Source: Gleimia europaea (GTDB taxonomy: Bacteria; Actinomycetota; Actinomycetes; Actinomycetales; Actinomycetaceae). From it: a stretch of 64,000 nucleotides of DNA. Positions 30,286 to 38,811 of this stretch are shown here, one piece after another; the first letter of the stretch is position 1, and every line of letters begins with the position of its first letter. The position numbers and the translations under genes are program-made. A model generated the notes under the pieces. That model was not told the origin of the DNA, ran no database searches, and saw nothing but the letters and a program-made list of their open reading frames with translations. The DNA is taken from positions 249,590 to 313,589 of the forward strand of contig PNHW01000001.1 of assembly GCA_002871995.1 (NCBI GenBank), given 5' to 3'.

Positions 30286-32184
30286 ATGGATGCCATGGAA
30301 TCCCCCAAATTTTCTGACCTTTCTCTTTCTGCGCCAATTTTGGATGCGATTAACGAGATGGGCTTCGAAACGCCCACTCCTATCCAAGCCGGCTCAATCC
30401 CGCCTCTTTTGCAGGGCCGCGATATTGTGGGCATCGCCCAAACGGGAACCGGCAAAACCGCCGCGTTTGGTCTTCCCCTTCTTAGCCTGATCGACGCTGA
30501 GCAAAAACACGTTCAAGCCGTGGTGCTTGCCCCTACGCGTGAACTGGCAATGCAAAGTGCAACTGCCCTCGAGTCCTTTGCGAAGTACCTGCCGGTCTCC
30601 GTCGTCACCGTGTACGGCGGTTCCTCCTACACGCCGCAGATCCGGGCGCTGAAGGCAGGCGCACAGATCGTTGTGGGCACGCCTGGCCGCATTATCGACC
30701 TCATCAACAAAGACTATTTGAAGCTCCAAAACGTTCGCGTCCTTGTGCTTGATGAGGCCGACGAGATGCTGCGCATGGGCTTTGCCGAAGACGTGGAAAC
30801 CATCGCTGCTTCTATGCCTGAATCGCAGGAGCGAGTAAACGCTTTATTCTCTGCAACCATGCCGCCCGCCATCCAAAAAGTCGCGGATGCCTACCTCACC
30901 GACCCTGTGCGCGTAGAGGTAGCCCCGCAAGCCTCTACAGCTGACAATCTAGAGCAAACGTATGCCGTGGTGCCGTTCAAACATAAACTTGGCGCTCTCG
31001 GCCGCGTCCTGGCTACCCGGGATGAAGACGCTGCAATAGTGTTCGTTCGCACCCGATCCGATGTGGACGAGGTCTCGGCTGACATGACCCGGCGCGGTTT
31101 CAAAACGGCAGGTATCTCCGGCGATGTTTCGCAAAACGAGCGCGAGCGAATTATGCGCCGTTTGCGTGACGGATCGCTCGACGTGCTGGTTGCCACTGAC
31201 GTGGCAGCGCGTGGCCTTGATGTGGATCGCATCGGCCTCGTGGTGAACTTCGATGTGCCGCGTGAAGCCGAAGCCTACGTTCACCGCGTTGGTCGCACCG
31301 GCCGCGCGGGACGATCGGGCCGTTCGCTCACCTTCTTCACGCCGCGCGAGCGCGGACGCCTACGCAAGATTGAGAAGCTGACCGGCACCCCCATGACCGA
31401 GGTAGCGATCCCCACCCCGCGCGAAGTCTCGGCCGTGCGCGCTCGCCGCCTTCTCGACAAGCTTCCCGGCCGACTCGAGGCCGGGCGGCTGGAGCTGTAC
31501 TACGACCTCATCAATGAAATCACTGACACCGGTGAGCTTGACCTAGATGACCTTGCTGCGGCGCTTCTCGCGCAGGCTATTGGTGACCTTGGGCGCGTGG
31601 AGGATCCTGAGCGCCGCGGCAGCGGCCGTATTCGACGCGAAGAAGTGCTGGATGAAGACGGCAATTTCGTTGTCGCATCGTTCGAAGAGGGACGTGACAA
31701 ACCTAAGAAAGCTAAGAATCGCGGAGCTGGCCGCATACCCGAATCCGGGTTTAGGCACCGTTATCGGGTGGAGGTTGGTCATAAGGACAACGTGAAGCCA
31801 GGAGCGATCGTTGGTGCGATCACGAACGAGGGCGGCGTTGACGGCAAGGACCTAGGCCGCATCGACATCTTTCCCACCTTCTCCCTCGTTGATATGGCAC
31901 TGCCGTTAACCGATGACGCGGAACGCAAAATCGGGCGTGCGACCATTTCCGGCAGGCAGCTTCGCATCAAAAAGGATCGCGGCCCATCCAAGTACAACCA
32001 TGAGAGCGCAGACAGGCGCGAATCCCGCCACCGCGATAGGCGCGCCGGGGAGGAAGAACCGTTTGAAAACCGGCGCGACGGTGGTAGCTTTCGTGACAAG
32101 AAGCGCCGCCTAGGTAAACGAGGCCGCGACTTCGCCTCGCATTCGCGCGGACGCAGCGGTTTCAAGAGGAAACGCTTCCATTAA
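30286..32184 (+). CDS. deaD: DEAD-box RNA helicase (DeaD/CsdA-like)
   Basis: 632 residues. Q motif (FSDLSLSAPILDAINEMGFETPTPIQ, about 9-34), motif I AQTGTGKT (about 54-61), Ia PTRELA, Ib TPGRIIDL, II DEAD (about 157-160), III SAT, V ARGLDVDRI and VI HRVGRTGRAGRSG (about 330-342). A C-terminal DbpA/CsdA RNA-binding domain (RYRVEVGHKDNVKPGAIVGAITNEGG, about 489-514) is followed by a basic Arg/Lys/Asp-rich tail to FKRKRFH. Likely acts in ribosome assembly and RNA unwinding, especially in the cold. ATG at 30286 or the in-frame ATG at 30295; neither has a clear ribosome-binding site. Confidence 0.93.
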   Translation: MDAMESPKFSDLSLSAPILDAINEMGFETPTPIQAGSIPPLLQGRDIVGIAQTGTGKTAAFGLPLLSLIDAEQKHVQAVVLAPTRELAMQSATALESFAKYLPVSVVTVYGGSSYTPQIRALKAGAQIVVGTPGRIIDLINKDYLKLQNVRVLVLDEADEMLRMGFAEDVETIAASMPESQERVNALFSATMPPAIQKVADAYLTDPVRVEVAPQASTADNLEQTYAVVPFKHKLGALGRVLATRDEDAAIVFVRTRSDVDEVSADMTRRGFKTAGISGDVSQNERERIMRRLRDGSLDVLVATDVAARGLDVDRIGLVVNFDVPREAEAYVHRVGRTGRAGRSGRSLTFFTPRERGRLRKIEKLTGTPMTEVAIPTPREVSAVRARRLLDKLPGRLEAGRLELYYDLINEITDTGELDLDDLAAALLAQAIGDLGRVEDPERRGSGRIRREEVLDEDGNFVVASFEEGRDKPKKAKNRGAGRIPESGFRHRYRVEVGHKDNVKPGAIVGAITNEGGVDGKDLGRIDIFPTFSLVDMALPLTDDAERKIGRATISGRQLRIKKDRGPSKYNHESADRRESRHRDRRAGEEEPFENRRDGGSFRDKKRRLGKRGRDFASHSRGRSGFKRKRFH

Positions 32185-32272
32185 ACCGCTTGGCTTGATG
32201 CACGACATATGCTGTGAATCCCGGGCTTCGCACTCGCTGGTTGGGGATTTGCAAGACTTAGAGGCAAACGAA

Positions 32273-32287
32273 CGTTAAGAATTAACG
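32273..32287. promoter_or_regulatory. Perfect inverted repeat upstream of the dam-like gene
   Basis: CGTTAA-GAA-TTAACG, centred about 42 bases before the methylase ATG. AT-rich and symmetric, it could be an operator for a DNA-binding regulator or a weak hairpin. Otherwise the 137-base gap between the helicase and methylase genes shows nothing recognisable. Confidence 0.3.
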
Positions 32288-32321
32288 AGAACAACCTTGG
32301 TGGTAGTGAAGATTTAGCTAC

Positions 32322-33197
32322 ATGGGACAGTTGAAACCGTTTTACATGTGGGCCGGAGGCAAGAGCAGATTGCTCAAGCACTACGGGGATAAGTTCCCAA
32401 GCCTCCCGCAATACAGTAGTTACGTAGAGCCATTTTTTGGAGGCGGCGCAGTCTTTTGTAATCTCTACAACCAATATGCTGATGCAAACCCTGAACTCGG
32501 TTTCATTATCAACGATGTGAATAGCGAACTCGCAGATATCCTCCGGGCACTCAAAACCGATGCGGCTCGCTTCATCGAGGCCGTTGACGCTTTAACAGAT
32601 GAATACCTTGCGATCGAAGGCAAAGAACGACGTAAATCCTTCTACTATGAAAAGCGTCGCGAGTATTGGAAAACCCAGGATTCTGCACTGCTTTATTTTC
32701 TAATGCGCACAGGATTCAATGGAATCTGGCAGACGAATAAAGAGGGTGGAGGTCTTTTTGCCACCCCTGCGGGCTTGCTGAACCACAAGGCCAAAGAACA
32801 AGTCTTTCAAGAACCCCTGCTACTAGCTTGGGCAGATGCCTTGCAACGCACAGAGATTAACAGCACTGACTACAAGCAAGTCCGGATTCCAGACGGTAGC
32901 TTTGTGTACTGTGATCCGCCCTATCGCGGAAGTTTCACTTCCTACGGCACAGATTTTGATGACGAGCACCAAAAGCAGCTTTGCGAGTGGATGGAAATGC
33001 TCGTTCATGACAAAAACTGCGCGGTAGCCATGAGTAACCGCACCGTGGGTGACGACAATTTTTTCGAAGACATCCTGTCAACTAATTGGCGTTTTCACTA
33101 CTTTGATGTCACGTACACGGCAGGTAGACGCTTGCGCACGCAAACTGGTTTTGCGGCAAAGCCCGCGCGGGAATTTCTCGTTGTTTGTGCGAGATAG
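32322..33197 (+). CDS. dam: Orphan N6-adenine DNA methyltransferase, Dam/D12 class
   Basis: 291 residues. Motif X/I region KPFYMWAGGKSRLL (about 5-18) and VEPFFGGGAVF (about 35-45) bind SAM; ADIL and the FxNxxW-like MRTGFNGIWQTNKEGG (about 128-143) fit the D12 class; motif IV CDPPY is at about 197-201, followed by SFTSYGTDF. The Dam family usually methylates GATC, but the target here is not shown. No restriction endonuclease, integrase or phage gene is adjacent, so it is an orphan. By eye the gene is more AT-rich than its neighbours, which suggests acquisition. Convergent with the GTPase operon. Confidence 0.88.
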   Translation: MGQLKPFYMWAGGKSRLLKHYGDKFPSLPQYSSYVEPFFGGGAVFCNLYNQYADANPELGFIINDVNSELADILRALKTDAARFIEAVDALTDEYLAIEGKERRKSFYYEKRREYWKTQDSALLYFLMRTGFNGIWQTNKEGGGLFATPAGLLNHKAKEQVFQEPLLLAWADALQRTEINSTDYKQVRIPDGSFVYCDPPYRGSFTSYGTDFDDEHQKQLCEWMEMLVHDKNCAVAMSNRTVGDDNFFEDILSTNWRFHYFDVTYTAGRRLRTQTGFAAKPAREFLVVCAR

Positions 33198-33253
33198 GGC
33201 TGGCCTAGTGCTAACCACCGGAGTTTTATGACAACTCATGCAAGCTGGCCGTG

Positions 33254-34849
33254 TTACAAACGTGAGAGCAGATCCACGATTTGTCGCTGCCGTTGATCCT
33301 CAGCGTGCAACGGAGCCCAGAGCTTTGCCCGTACCGTTGTCTCAATACTGGTTCGCAGTGACTGTGCAGCGCGGCCCCCAAGTCTTCTTGCAACCATCCG
33401 CGTTGCAAAGTGCGAGATGAGAACCACCAGCAGCGTCCAGGCCAGGCCTCCCAGAAGCATCCAGGTAGGATAGGGCACCTCGTGGAAACGAGGAAGATCC
33501 CAACTGATCAGCAGAAACTCTCGCGAAGCCCATACGGATACAAGCCATAAAGCTCCAATAAGTGCAACCAGCCAGCCGACCCACTGCAATGCATTCGAAA
33601 AACGCCACCACCCCAAAGTCTCATCGCGAATAGCGAGGTCTGAACTGGCCACCGCCTCATTCAAGTCATCGCTTATGCCACTGCCAGCTTCACTTGCAAC
33701 CTCCCGCAGGTCGTTAGCCCACACGCGTGGTCGGCCTTGCGCAACGCGTTCGGTAAGAGACCTCAAACTCACCTGTAGCGAAGAGCTCGATACCTCACTA
33801 ACCTGCATAGAGTGGAGTTCGCCCTTGCCTTCTCCTAAATGCCAGCGCTCCAGCGGATCGGGTCGCAAGCTACGCCAGTAGCGGGTAGGAAGCCAACCGA
33901 CATGCTTCTTCGCGCGATGGATGTAGGCTCGGCGCACTGCGTCAGCAACCTGCGGCGCTCCAGCGGCTCGAGCACTAACCTCGGTTAGATCCCTAACCAC
34001 ATCGCGCTCCTTCACAGCAGGAAGCACGCTACTCGTCTGCTCCAAGTCAGAGCGGATGCGACTGGCCACGTCACTCACGTCAGCCTTCAACCGCGCCGAC
34101 TCAATGCGCTGGACCTGCGCGGTGTCGTTAATGTGCATGCGTAGCTCGGCAATGCCCTCCCCCGTCTTTGCAGAAGTAGGCACAATGCGAGCATTTTGCA
34201 GGCCATCAGCGGCAAGCAGACCTCGCAAATCATCCACAATCACCATCTGGTCACCGGGCGAAAGCAGATCGACCTGCGTGAGCGCCACAATGGTGACGCG
34301 AGAATGCTTCGCATACGGCTTAATAAACTGCGAATGCAAAACATCATCTGCATACTTTTGCGGATCGACCACCCAAACCAGGATGTCTGCTCGCTGCGCA
34401 AGACGCTGGGCGCCCTCGCGATTCTGGGCGTTCACCGAGTCAACGTCGGGCATGTCCACAATCGTTACATCACGAGATAGCCCAAGCCCCGCGGGAATGT
34501 AAACGCGATTCTTAATCTGTAGCCAATCCAGGATCGCATTCGACTGCGCTCCCGGAGCACTCGCTGCCATTATCGAAGTCGTGGTCGGCCGACGCACACC
34601 AACGGGCGCCAAATCCACCTCGAGTAGTGCGTTAAACAGGCTTGACTTACCTGATCCCGTAGCTCCGATCAGTGCCACCACGGTCATGTCGGGATCGAGG
34701 GCAAGGCGATCCGCTGCAATATCAGCCACCCGCGTATACTCGCCGCGTTTGTCGGCCGGCAGGTCATCGCCAAGCAGCTCCAGCACCTCAACGAGGTCAC
34801 GAACGCGCGCGTCAATCGGCGCATCATCAATTCGGTTAAAGATTCGCAT
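33254..34849 (-). CDS. Membrane-associated dynamin-like GTPase A
   Basis: 531 residues from the ATG at 34849 (MRIFNRIDD), which overlaps the upstream partner gene by 14 bases; a longer frame to 34954 lies fully inside the partner and is rejected. GTPase motifs: P-loop GATGSGKSSLFNALL (about 62-76), switch I RPTT, switch II IVDMPDVDSV (about 130-139), and G4-like LTQVD. Two hydrophobic segments near the C-terminus (about 418-440 and 458-480, around WVGWLVALIGALWLV and WMLLGGLAWTLLVVL) indicate membrane anchoring. It resembles the paired dynamin/YfjP-like GTPases of actinobacteria, which in Streptomyces act in division; the role here is unproven. Confidence 0.75.
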   Translation of the reverse strand: MRIFNRIDDAPIDARVRDLVEVLELLGDDLPADKRGEYTRVADIAADRLALDPDMTVVALIGATGSGKSSLFNALLEVDLAPVGVRRPTTTSIMAASAPGAQSNAILDWLQIKNRVYIPAGLGLSRDVTIVDMPDVDSVNAQNREGAQRLAQRADILVWVVDPQKYADDVLHSQFIKPYAKHSRVTIVALTQVDLLSPGDQMVIVDDLRGLLAADGLQNARIVPTSAKTGEGIAELRMHINDTAQVQRIESARLKADVSDVASRIRSDLEQTSSVLPAVKERDVVRDLTEVSARAAGAPQVADAVRRAYIHRAKKHVGWLPTRYWRSLRPDPLERWHLGEGKGELHSMQVSEVSSSSLQVSLRSLTERVAQGRPRVWANDLREVASEAGSGISDDLNEAVASSDLAIRDETLGWWRFSNALQWVGWLVALIGALWLVSVWASREFLLISWDLPRFHEVPYPTWMLLGGLAWTLLVVLISHFATRMVARRLGGRAAQSLRTSIETTVRAKLWAPLHAEDQRQRQIVDLLSRL

Positions 34850-36542
34850 GGTCGCCTCGCTCCCATGTTTGCCGTGCACGTTGAACAGCTCTACTAAGTT
34901 CTTCAGGGTCCGAGACCTGAGGCATGCTTTGCGTAAACGGTTCGAGAGATTCACTTACCACTGCGCGGAACCGCTCCTGCAAATCACTGTGCGCCTGCTT
35001 CGTCATCGACGAGACCGCCTGATCTCCAAACACGGATTCGAGCAGGCGCTGAGCCACCACCGAAGTTGCTCCCGCAACCCCAACCTCAGCGCCCGTCAAA
35101 CCACCTGTAGAAGCGAATATAACGATCATCAATGCAACACCGAGGACGTTAACGCCGATCGCCAGGAACCTCGCCGAAAGCTTCTTAGATCCCGCCTGGT
35201 CCGACACCATTTGCAACAGACTACGCTGCCACTCGCGGGTCAGTTCCTTGGCCATCTCATCAAAACGCGCGGTAGGGACCGGTTCTACCTCGGCCTCAAC
35301 ATCTCGCATTGCCCTGCTTTGCGCCCAAGCTCGCCTAACCTCGTCGTGAGTACGAGCAATCTCATCCGCCAGCAGCGCACGTAATCCGTCACCGAGCGCG
35401 GCTTCAACCGGTTGCGCGCTCACGGGCTTACCCGTCAAAAATCCAGTTACGCGGGCTTTCAACCAAGACACGCCCTCATCGATTCGACGCGAAAGCTCAG
35501 CAGTTCCCACCACCTCCTGCCACCTGGCGAGCACCTCGCCCCGCAGCAGAGTTCCATCTCCAGTTTGGGTAGCTACCCTGCGCACCGCACCGTCAACCCG
35601 AGCATCGAGCACGGCAAGACCATCCGTCGCCACAACCGCCTGCTCCACCAAAGCCGATTCAACGAGTGAGAGGCCGTCAAGTAGTTCTGCAACAGATCCG
35701 CGCAACGTCCTCCTCGCTGTCTCAGCGCGAGCTGCTGCCGTATCGGTTAGGGAGGTCAACCAGTTCAAAAGAGGACGCAGATTCTCCTGCGAAATCATTC
35801 CATCTGTGAGGGCAGATTCCTCGATCGCAATGAGGGGTGCGCTTGCCAAGCCCGCCTGTGCCAGCATGCTCGAAAGATCTGCGCGGACCTCTTCCACAGC
35901 TCCATGCGGAACCCGATTCAAAACCACTGCTATCGAGATGTTCCTCGCCGCCGCATCCTGGAGCATTCGCCATGGAACCGCATCTGCATACCGGGCTGCT
36001 GTAGTCACAAAAACCCATAGGTCAGCCGCGTCCAACAACTGGCGGGCAAGCGCCCGATTATCCGCAACCACGGAATCCAAGTCGGGCGCATCAATGATTG
36101 CGAGGCCGCTTGGAACCTGTTCATTTGCGCGAAGCTCCAGCTCATTCCCCACGTCCGCACTCGGAGCAGAGGGCGGCGCATCCGTGGCTACCCGGCGACG
36201 AGGCAGGGTGGGAAGTATCCTCTCATTTTCAAACCAGCGCGCATCTTCTGCGCGATGAAGCAAAAGCGGGCTCCTGGTAGTTGGCCGCTTAGCGGACGAG
36301 GCAGACACGTGCTGGCCCACTAGCGAGTTCACGATCGTTGATTTACCCGCTCCCGTAGAGCCTCCCACCACGCATACCAACGGCGCATCCAGGCTTTGCA
36401 ACCGCGGCAAGATATGATCCCCCAGGCGCCGCGCCGACCGCTTCGCCACCTCTCGCGCATTAGCTGCTTCGGGCAGATCCAGCGGTAGCGCAACGTCGGC
36501 AAGCACGCCCTCAAGCGCGCTTAGAGAAACATATTCTTCCAC
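34836..36542 (-). CDS. Membrane-associated dynamin-like GTPase B
   Basis: 568 residues. P-loop GGSTGAGKSTIVNSLVGQ (about 60-77), switch I KRPTTRSPLLL, switch II IIDAPDLDSVVADN (about 151-164), and a G4 motif in which the usual Asp is replaced (VVLNRVPHG). A long helical middle (about 240-460) precedes a hydrophobic stretch (FLAIGVNVLGVALMIVIFASTGGLTGAEVGVAGA, about 462-495) and an amphipathic C-terminus. Together with GTPase A, whose start it overlaps, it forms a tandem pair as expected for hetero-oligomeric bacterial dynamins. It starts 3 bases after hisS, so it is cotranscribed with it. Confidence 0.75.
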   Translation of the reverse strand: MEEYVSLSALEGVLADVALPLDLPEAANAREVAKRSARRLGDHILPRLQSLDAPLVCVVGGSTGAGKSTIVNSLVGQHVSASSAKRPTTRSPLLLHRAEDARWFENERILPTLPRRRVATDAPPSAPSADVGNELELRANEQVPSGLAIIDAPDLDSVVADNRALARQLLDAADLWVFVTTAARYADAVPWRMLQDAAARNISIAVVLNRVPHGAVEEVRADLSSMLAQAGLASAPLIAIEESALTDGMISQENLRPLLNWLTSLTDTAAARAETARRTLRGSVAELLDGLSLVESALVEQAVVATDGLAVLDARVDGAVRRVATQTGDGTLLRGEVLARWQEVVGTAELSRRIDEGVSWLKARVTGFLTGKPVSAQPVEAALGDGLRALLADEIARTHDEVRRAWAQSRAMRDVEAEVEPVPTARFDEMAKELTREWQRSLLQMVSDQAGSKKLSARFLAIGVNVLGVALMIVIFASTGGLTGAEVGVAGATSVVAQRLLESVFGDQAVSSMTKQAHSDLQERFRAVVSESLEPFTQSMPQVSDPEELSRAVQRARQTWERGDHANL

Positions 36543-36545
36543 CTG

Positions 36546-37886
36546 CTACTCCCCCAGTATGACTGCGGGCTTCAAATCTTCAGCCGGTGGCGTCCACGTC
36601 TGCGGATCAGCACTTTGCTGCTCGCCCGAGCGAATGTCCTTTACCTCGTGCGCACCATCCTCGCCAATGAACCATACGAACGGAATGCCGCGCCTATCCG
36701 CGTAACGGATCTGCTTTCCAAACTTCTGCGAGTTCGGCGAAACCTCAGTTGCGATCCCTCGTGCGCGTAGCGCTGTAGCGACATCTTCGGAGGCCTCCCG
36801 CGACTCTTCGTTCACTACGGCAACGAAGACAGCGGTTGGAACCGAGCGCGAGGCAGTTGCAAGCCCCTCGGCCAAGATACGCGAAACAAGGCGAGATACC
36901 CCGATAGAGATGCCCACGCCCGGATAGGAACGCTTCCCATCCGATGCGAGTGAATCGTAACGGCCACCGGAGCAGATAGAACCAAGATCCTTGTGCCCCT
37001 CGAGTTCAGTTTCGTAAACCGTGCCCGTGTAATAGTCCAAGCCGCGCGTGATCTTAAGCTCAGCGCGCAAACGGTGCGGCGCCCGCTTCTCCCCGGCGGC
37101 CAACAGCGCACCAAGTTCCTCTAAACCTTCATCCAGGATCTCATTGGACACGCCAAGCCCGCGCACCTCATCCAGCACCTTTTGATCATCGCCAGAGATT
37201 TGGGCAAGCTTCAAAAGCTGATCAATCTGCTCGGATTGGAAGTCAAACTCTTCCATCTCCGCGCGCACTCCCTCAGGCCCTATCTTGTCGAGCTTGTCGA
37301 TAGAACGCAGCGCCTGTTCCACGTTTTCAACACCGATTCCCTCGCAAAACCCCTGCACGATCTTACGGTTATTGACCAAAACAGTTACGGGAGGGATTGG
37401 GAGCTTAGAAAACGCCTCTAAAATCACCAGGGGAATCTCCACCTCGTGGTGGAACGCGAGCATGCCATTACCCACGATGTCGATATCAGCCTGTGTGAAC
37501 TCGCGGAAACGGCCATCTTGCGGGCGTTCACCGCGCCACACCTTCTGGATCTGGTAGCGGCGGAATGGGAACTGAAGTTCACCAGCATTGTCCAGGACGT
37601 AACGCGCAAACGGCACCGTGAGGTCGAAATGCAGGCCGAGTGTGCGGTCTTTCTTGGAATCAGAACGCTCTTGCAACTTGTCTTGCAAACGTTCTAGCAG
37701 GTAGACCTCCTTAGAGGTTTCCCCCTTGCGAAGCAAGTCATCCAAGGTCTCGACAGCGCGAGTTTCAATGGAGGCAAAGCCGTGGAGTTCAAACGTCTCA
37801 CGCAATTGGTCAAGGATGTGCTGTTCCACAATCCGCTCCGCGGGAAGCCATTCGGGGAAACCGGACAGTGAGGTACGTGCTGGCAT
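36546..37886 (-). CDS. hisS: Histidyl-tRNA synthetase
   Basis: 446 residues. Class II core with motif 2 FRRYQIQKVWRGERPQDGRFREFTQADIDIVG (about 108-139), the HisA motif ITRGLDYYTGTVYE (about 277-290) and a C-terminal anticodon-binding domain (about 345-420). Ends with a Pro/Glu-rich tail. ATG start with a GGAAGAAA ribosome-binding site; lies 27 bases after the MBL-fold hydrolase gene and 3 before the GTPase pair. Confidence 0.96.
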   Translation of the reverse strand: MPARTSLSGFPEWLPAERIVEQHILDQLRETFELHGFASIETRAVETLDDLLRKGETSKEVYLLERLQDKLQERSDSKKDRTLGLHFDLTVPFARYVLDNAGELQFPFRRYQIQKVWRGERPQDGRFREFTQADIDIVGNGMLAFHHEVEIPLVILEAFSKLPIPPVTVLVNNRKIVQGFCEGIGVENVEQALRSIDKLDKIGPEGVRAEMEEFDFQSEQIDQLLKLAQISGDDQKVLDEVRGLGVSNEILDEGLEELGALLAAGEKRAPHRLRAELKITRGLDYYTGTVYETELEGHKDLGSICSGGRYDSLASDGKRSYPGVGISIGVSRLVSRILAEGLATASRSVPTAVFVAVVNEESREASEDVATALRARGIATEVSPNSQKFGKQIRYADRRGIPFVWFIGEDGAHEVKDIRSGEQQSADPQTWTPPAEDLKPAVILGE

Positions 37887-37913
37887 TATTTTCTTCCTAT
37901 TAGTAACTGATTA

Positions 37914-38627
37914 TTAGCCGAGTTCTTTTGCTCGTTTAACGTAAGGATTCGTGGCCTGTTCATTGCGCCAGTTCGTTGCGGGACCGTGGCCGGGAAGCAT
38001 CCACGTATCCGGATCCAAAGCATTAGCCAGGGTGCGTAGCGAGTGACGCATTTGTGTCTCATCGCCGCCGGGTAAGTCGGTACGTCCAACCGATCCGGCG
38101 AAAATCACGTCGCCCACAAACGCAACCGGTTGCGACATCTGCAACGGCCCCAACCCAGTGCGGATAGACGGTAGAGCAGCATTGGTCTCAAAGGTCTCGC
38201 CGGCAGAAATCTCCATTAGGAAAAGGGCCGAGCCTTCCGTATGTCCGGGCGCGGGCAACATCAGCATATTAAGGCCGTCGATCGGCTGGAACACCTGGCT
38301 TGGAACCTCCCGCAAGTGTGCGGGCTTGTTCCACGTTCCGAAATTTCCAAAACCAATCGAGTGTGACAGCGGATCTTCCATTCGGTACATGTCCGGGCCT
38401 GGCACGTACACGGTGGTGTCAAACTGCGCGCATTCCCAAACGTGGTCGAAGTGCCCGTGCGTTAGCAAAACAGCACCGGCAGATAAGCCTGCGCTTTCTA
38501 AAAATGTTTTCACGGGTCCGCTTGTTCCTACTCCTGGATCCACCACTAGCGCGTTAGTGGCTTCATCTGGCACCACTACGTAGCAGTTCTCCCCCAGAGC
38601 TACAGATTCGATCCGTTCAATCCTCAT
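37914..38627 (-). CDS. MBL-fold metal-dependent hydrolase (glyoxalase II-like)
   Basis: 237 residues. Metal-binding THGHFDHVWE (HxHxDH, about 56-65), LPAPGHTEGSALF (about 124-136), FVGDVIFAGSVGRTDLPGGDETQM (about 170-193) and PGHGPATNWRNEQATNPY give a canonical glyoxalase II-like set of two-zinc ligands. A hydroxyacylglutathione-type or bacillithiol/mycothiol-linked thioester hydrolase is possible; substrate unknown. The rel-(DUF349)-MBL-hisS neighbourhood is common in actinobacteria. Confidence 0.88.
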   Translation of the reverse strand: MRIERIESVALGENCYVVVPDEATNALVVDPGVGTSGPVKTFLESAGLSAGAVLLTHGHFDHVWECAQFDTTVYVPGPDMYRMEDPLSHSIGFGNFGTWNKPAHLREVPSQVFQPIDGLNMLMLPAPGHTEGSALFLMEISAGETFETNAALPSIRTGLGPLQMSQPVAFVGDVIFAGSVGRTDLPGGDETQMRHSLRTLANALDPDTWMLPGHGPATNWRNEQATNPYVKRAKELG

Positions 38628-38811
38628 AGCTCTAACTTTAGCGGAAACCGCGTAGGCTCACCGCAACTGCCTTGGCTCACCAAGCAGATGAATGTTGGGC
38701 AAAAGTGTGAAATGACACTAAATCGACGTAGTATGAGCATTGCGGAACCATCCGCTGTGCACATTGTCGAACGGTCAGGCGAATGCCAACCCCGTCCTCG
38801 TTAGGAATATC

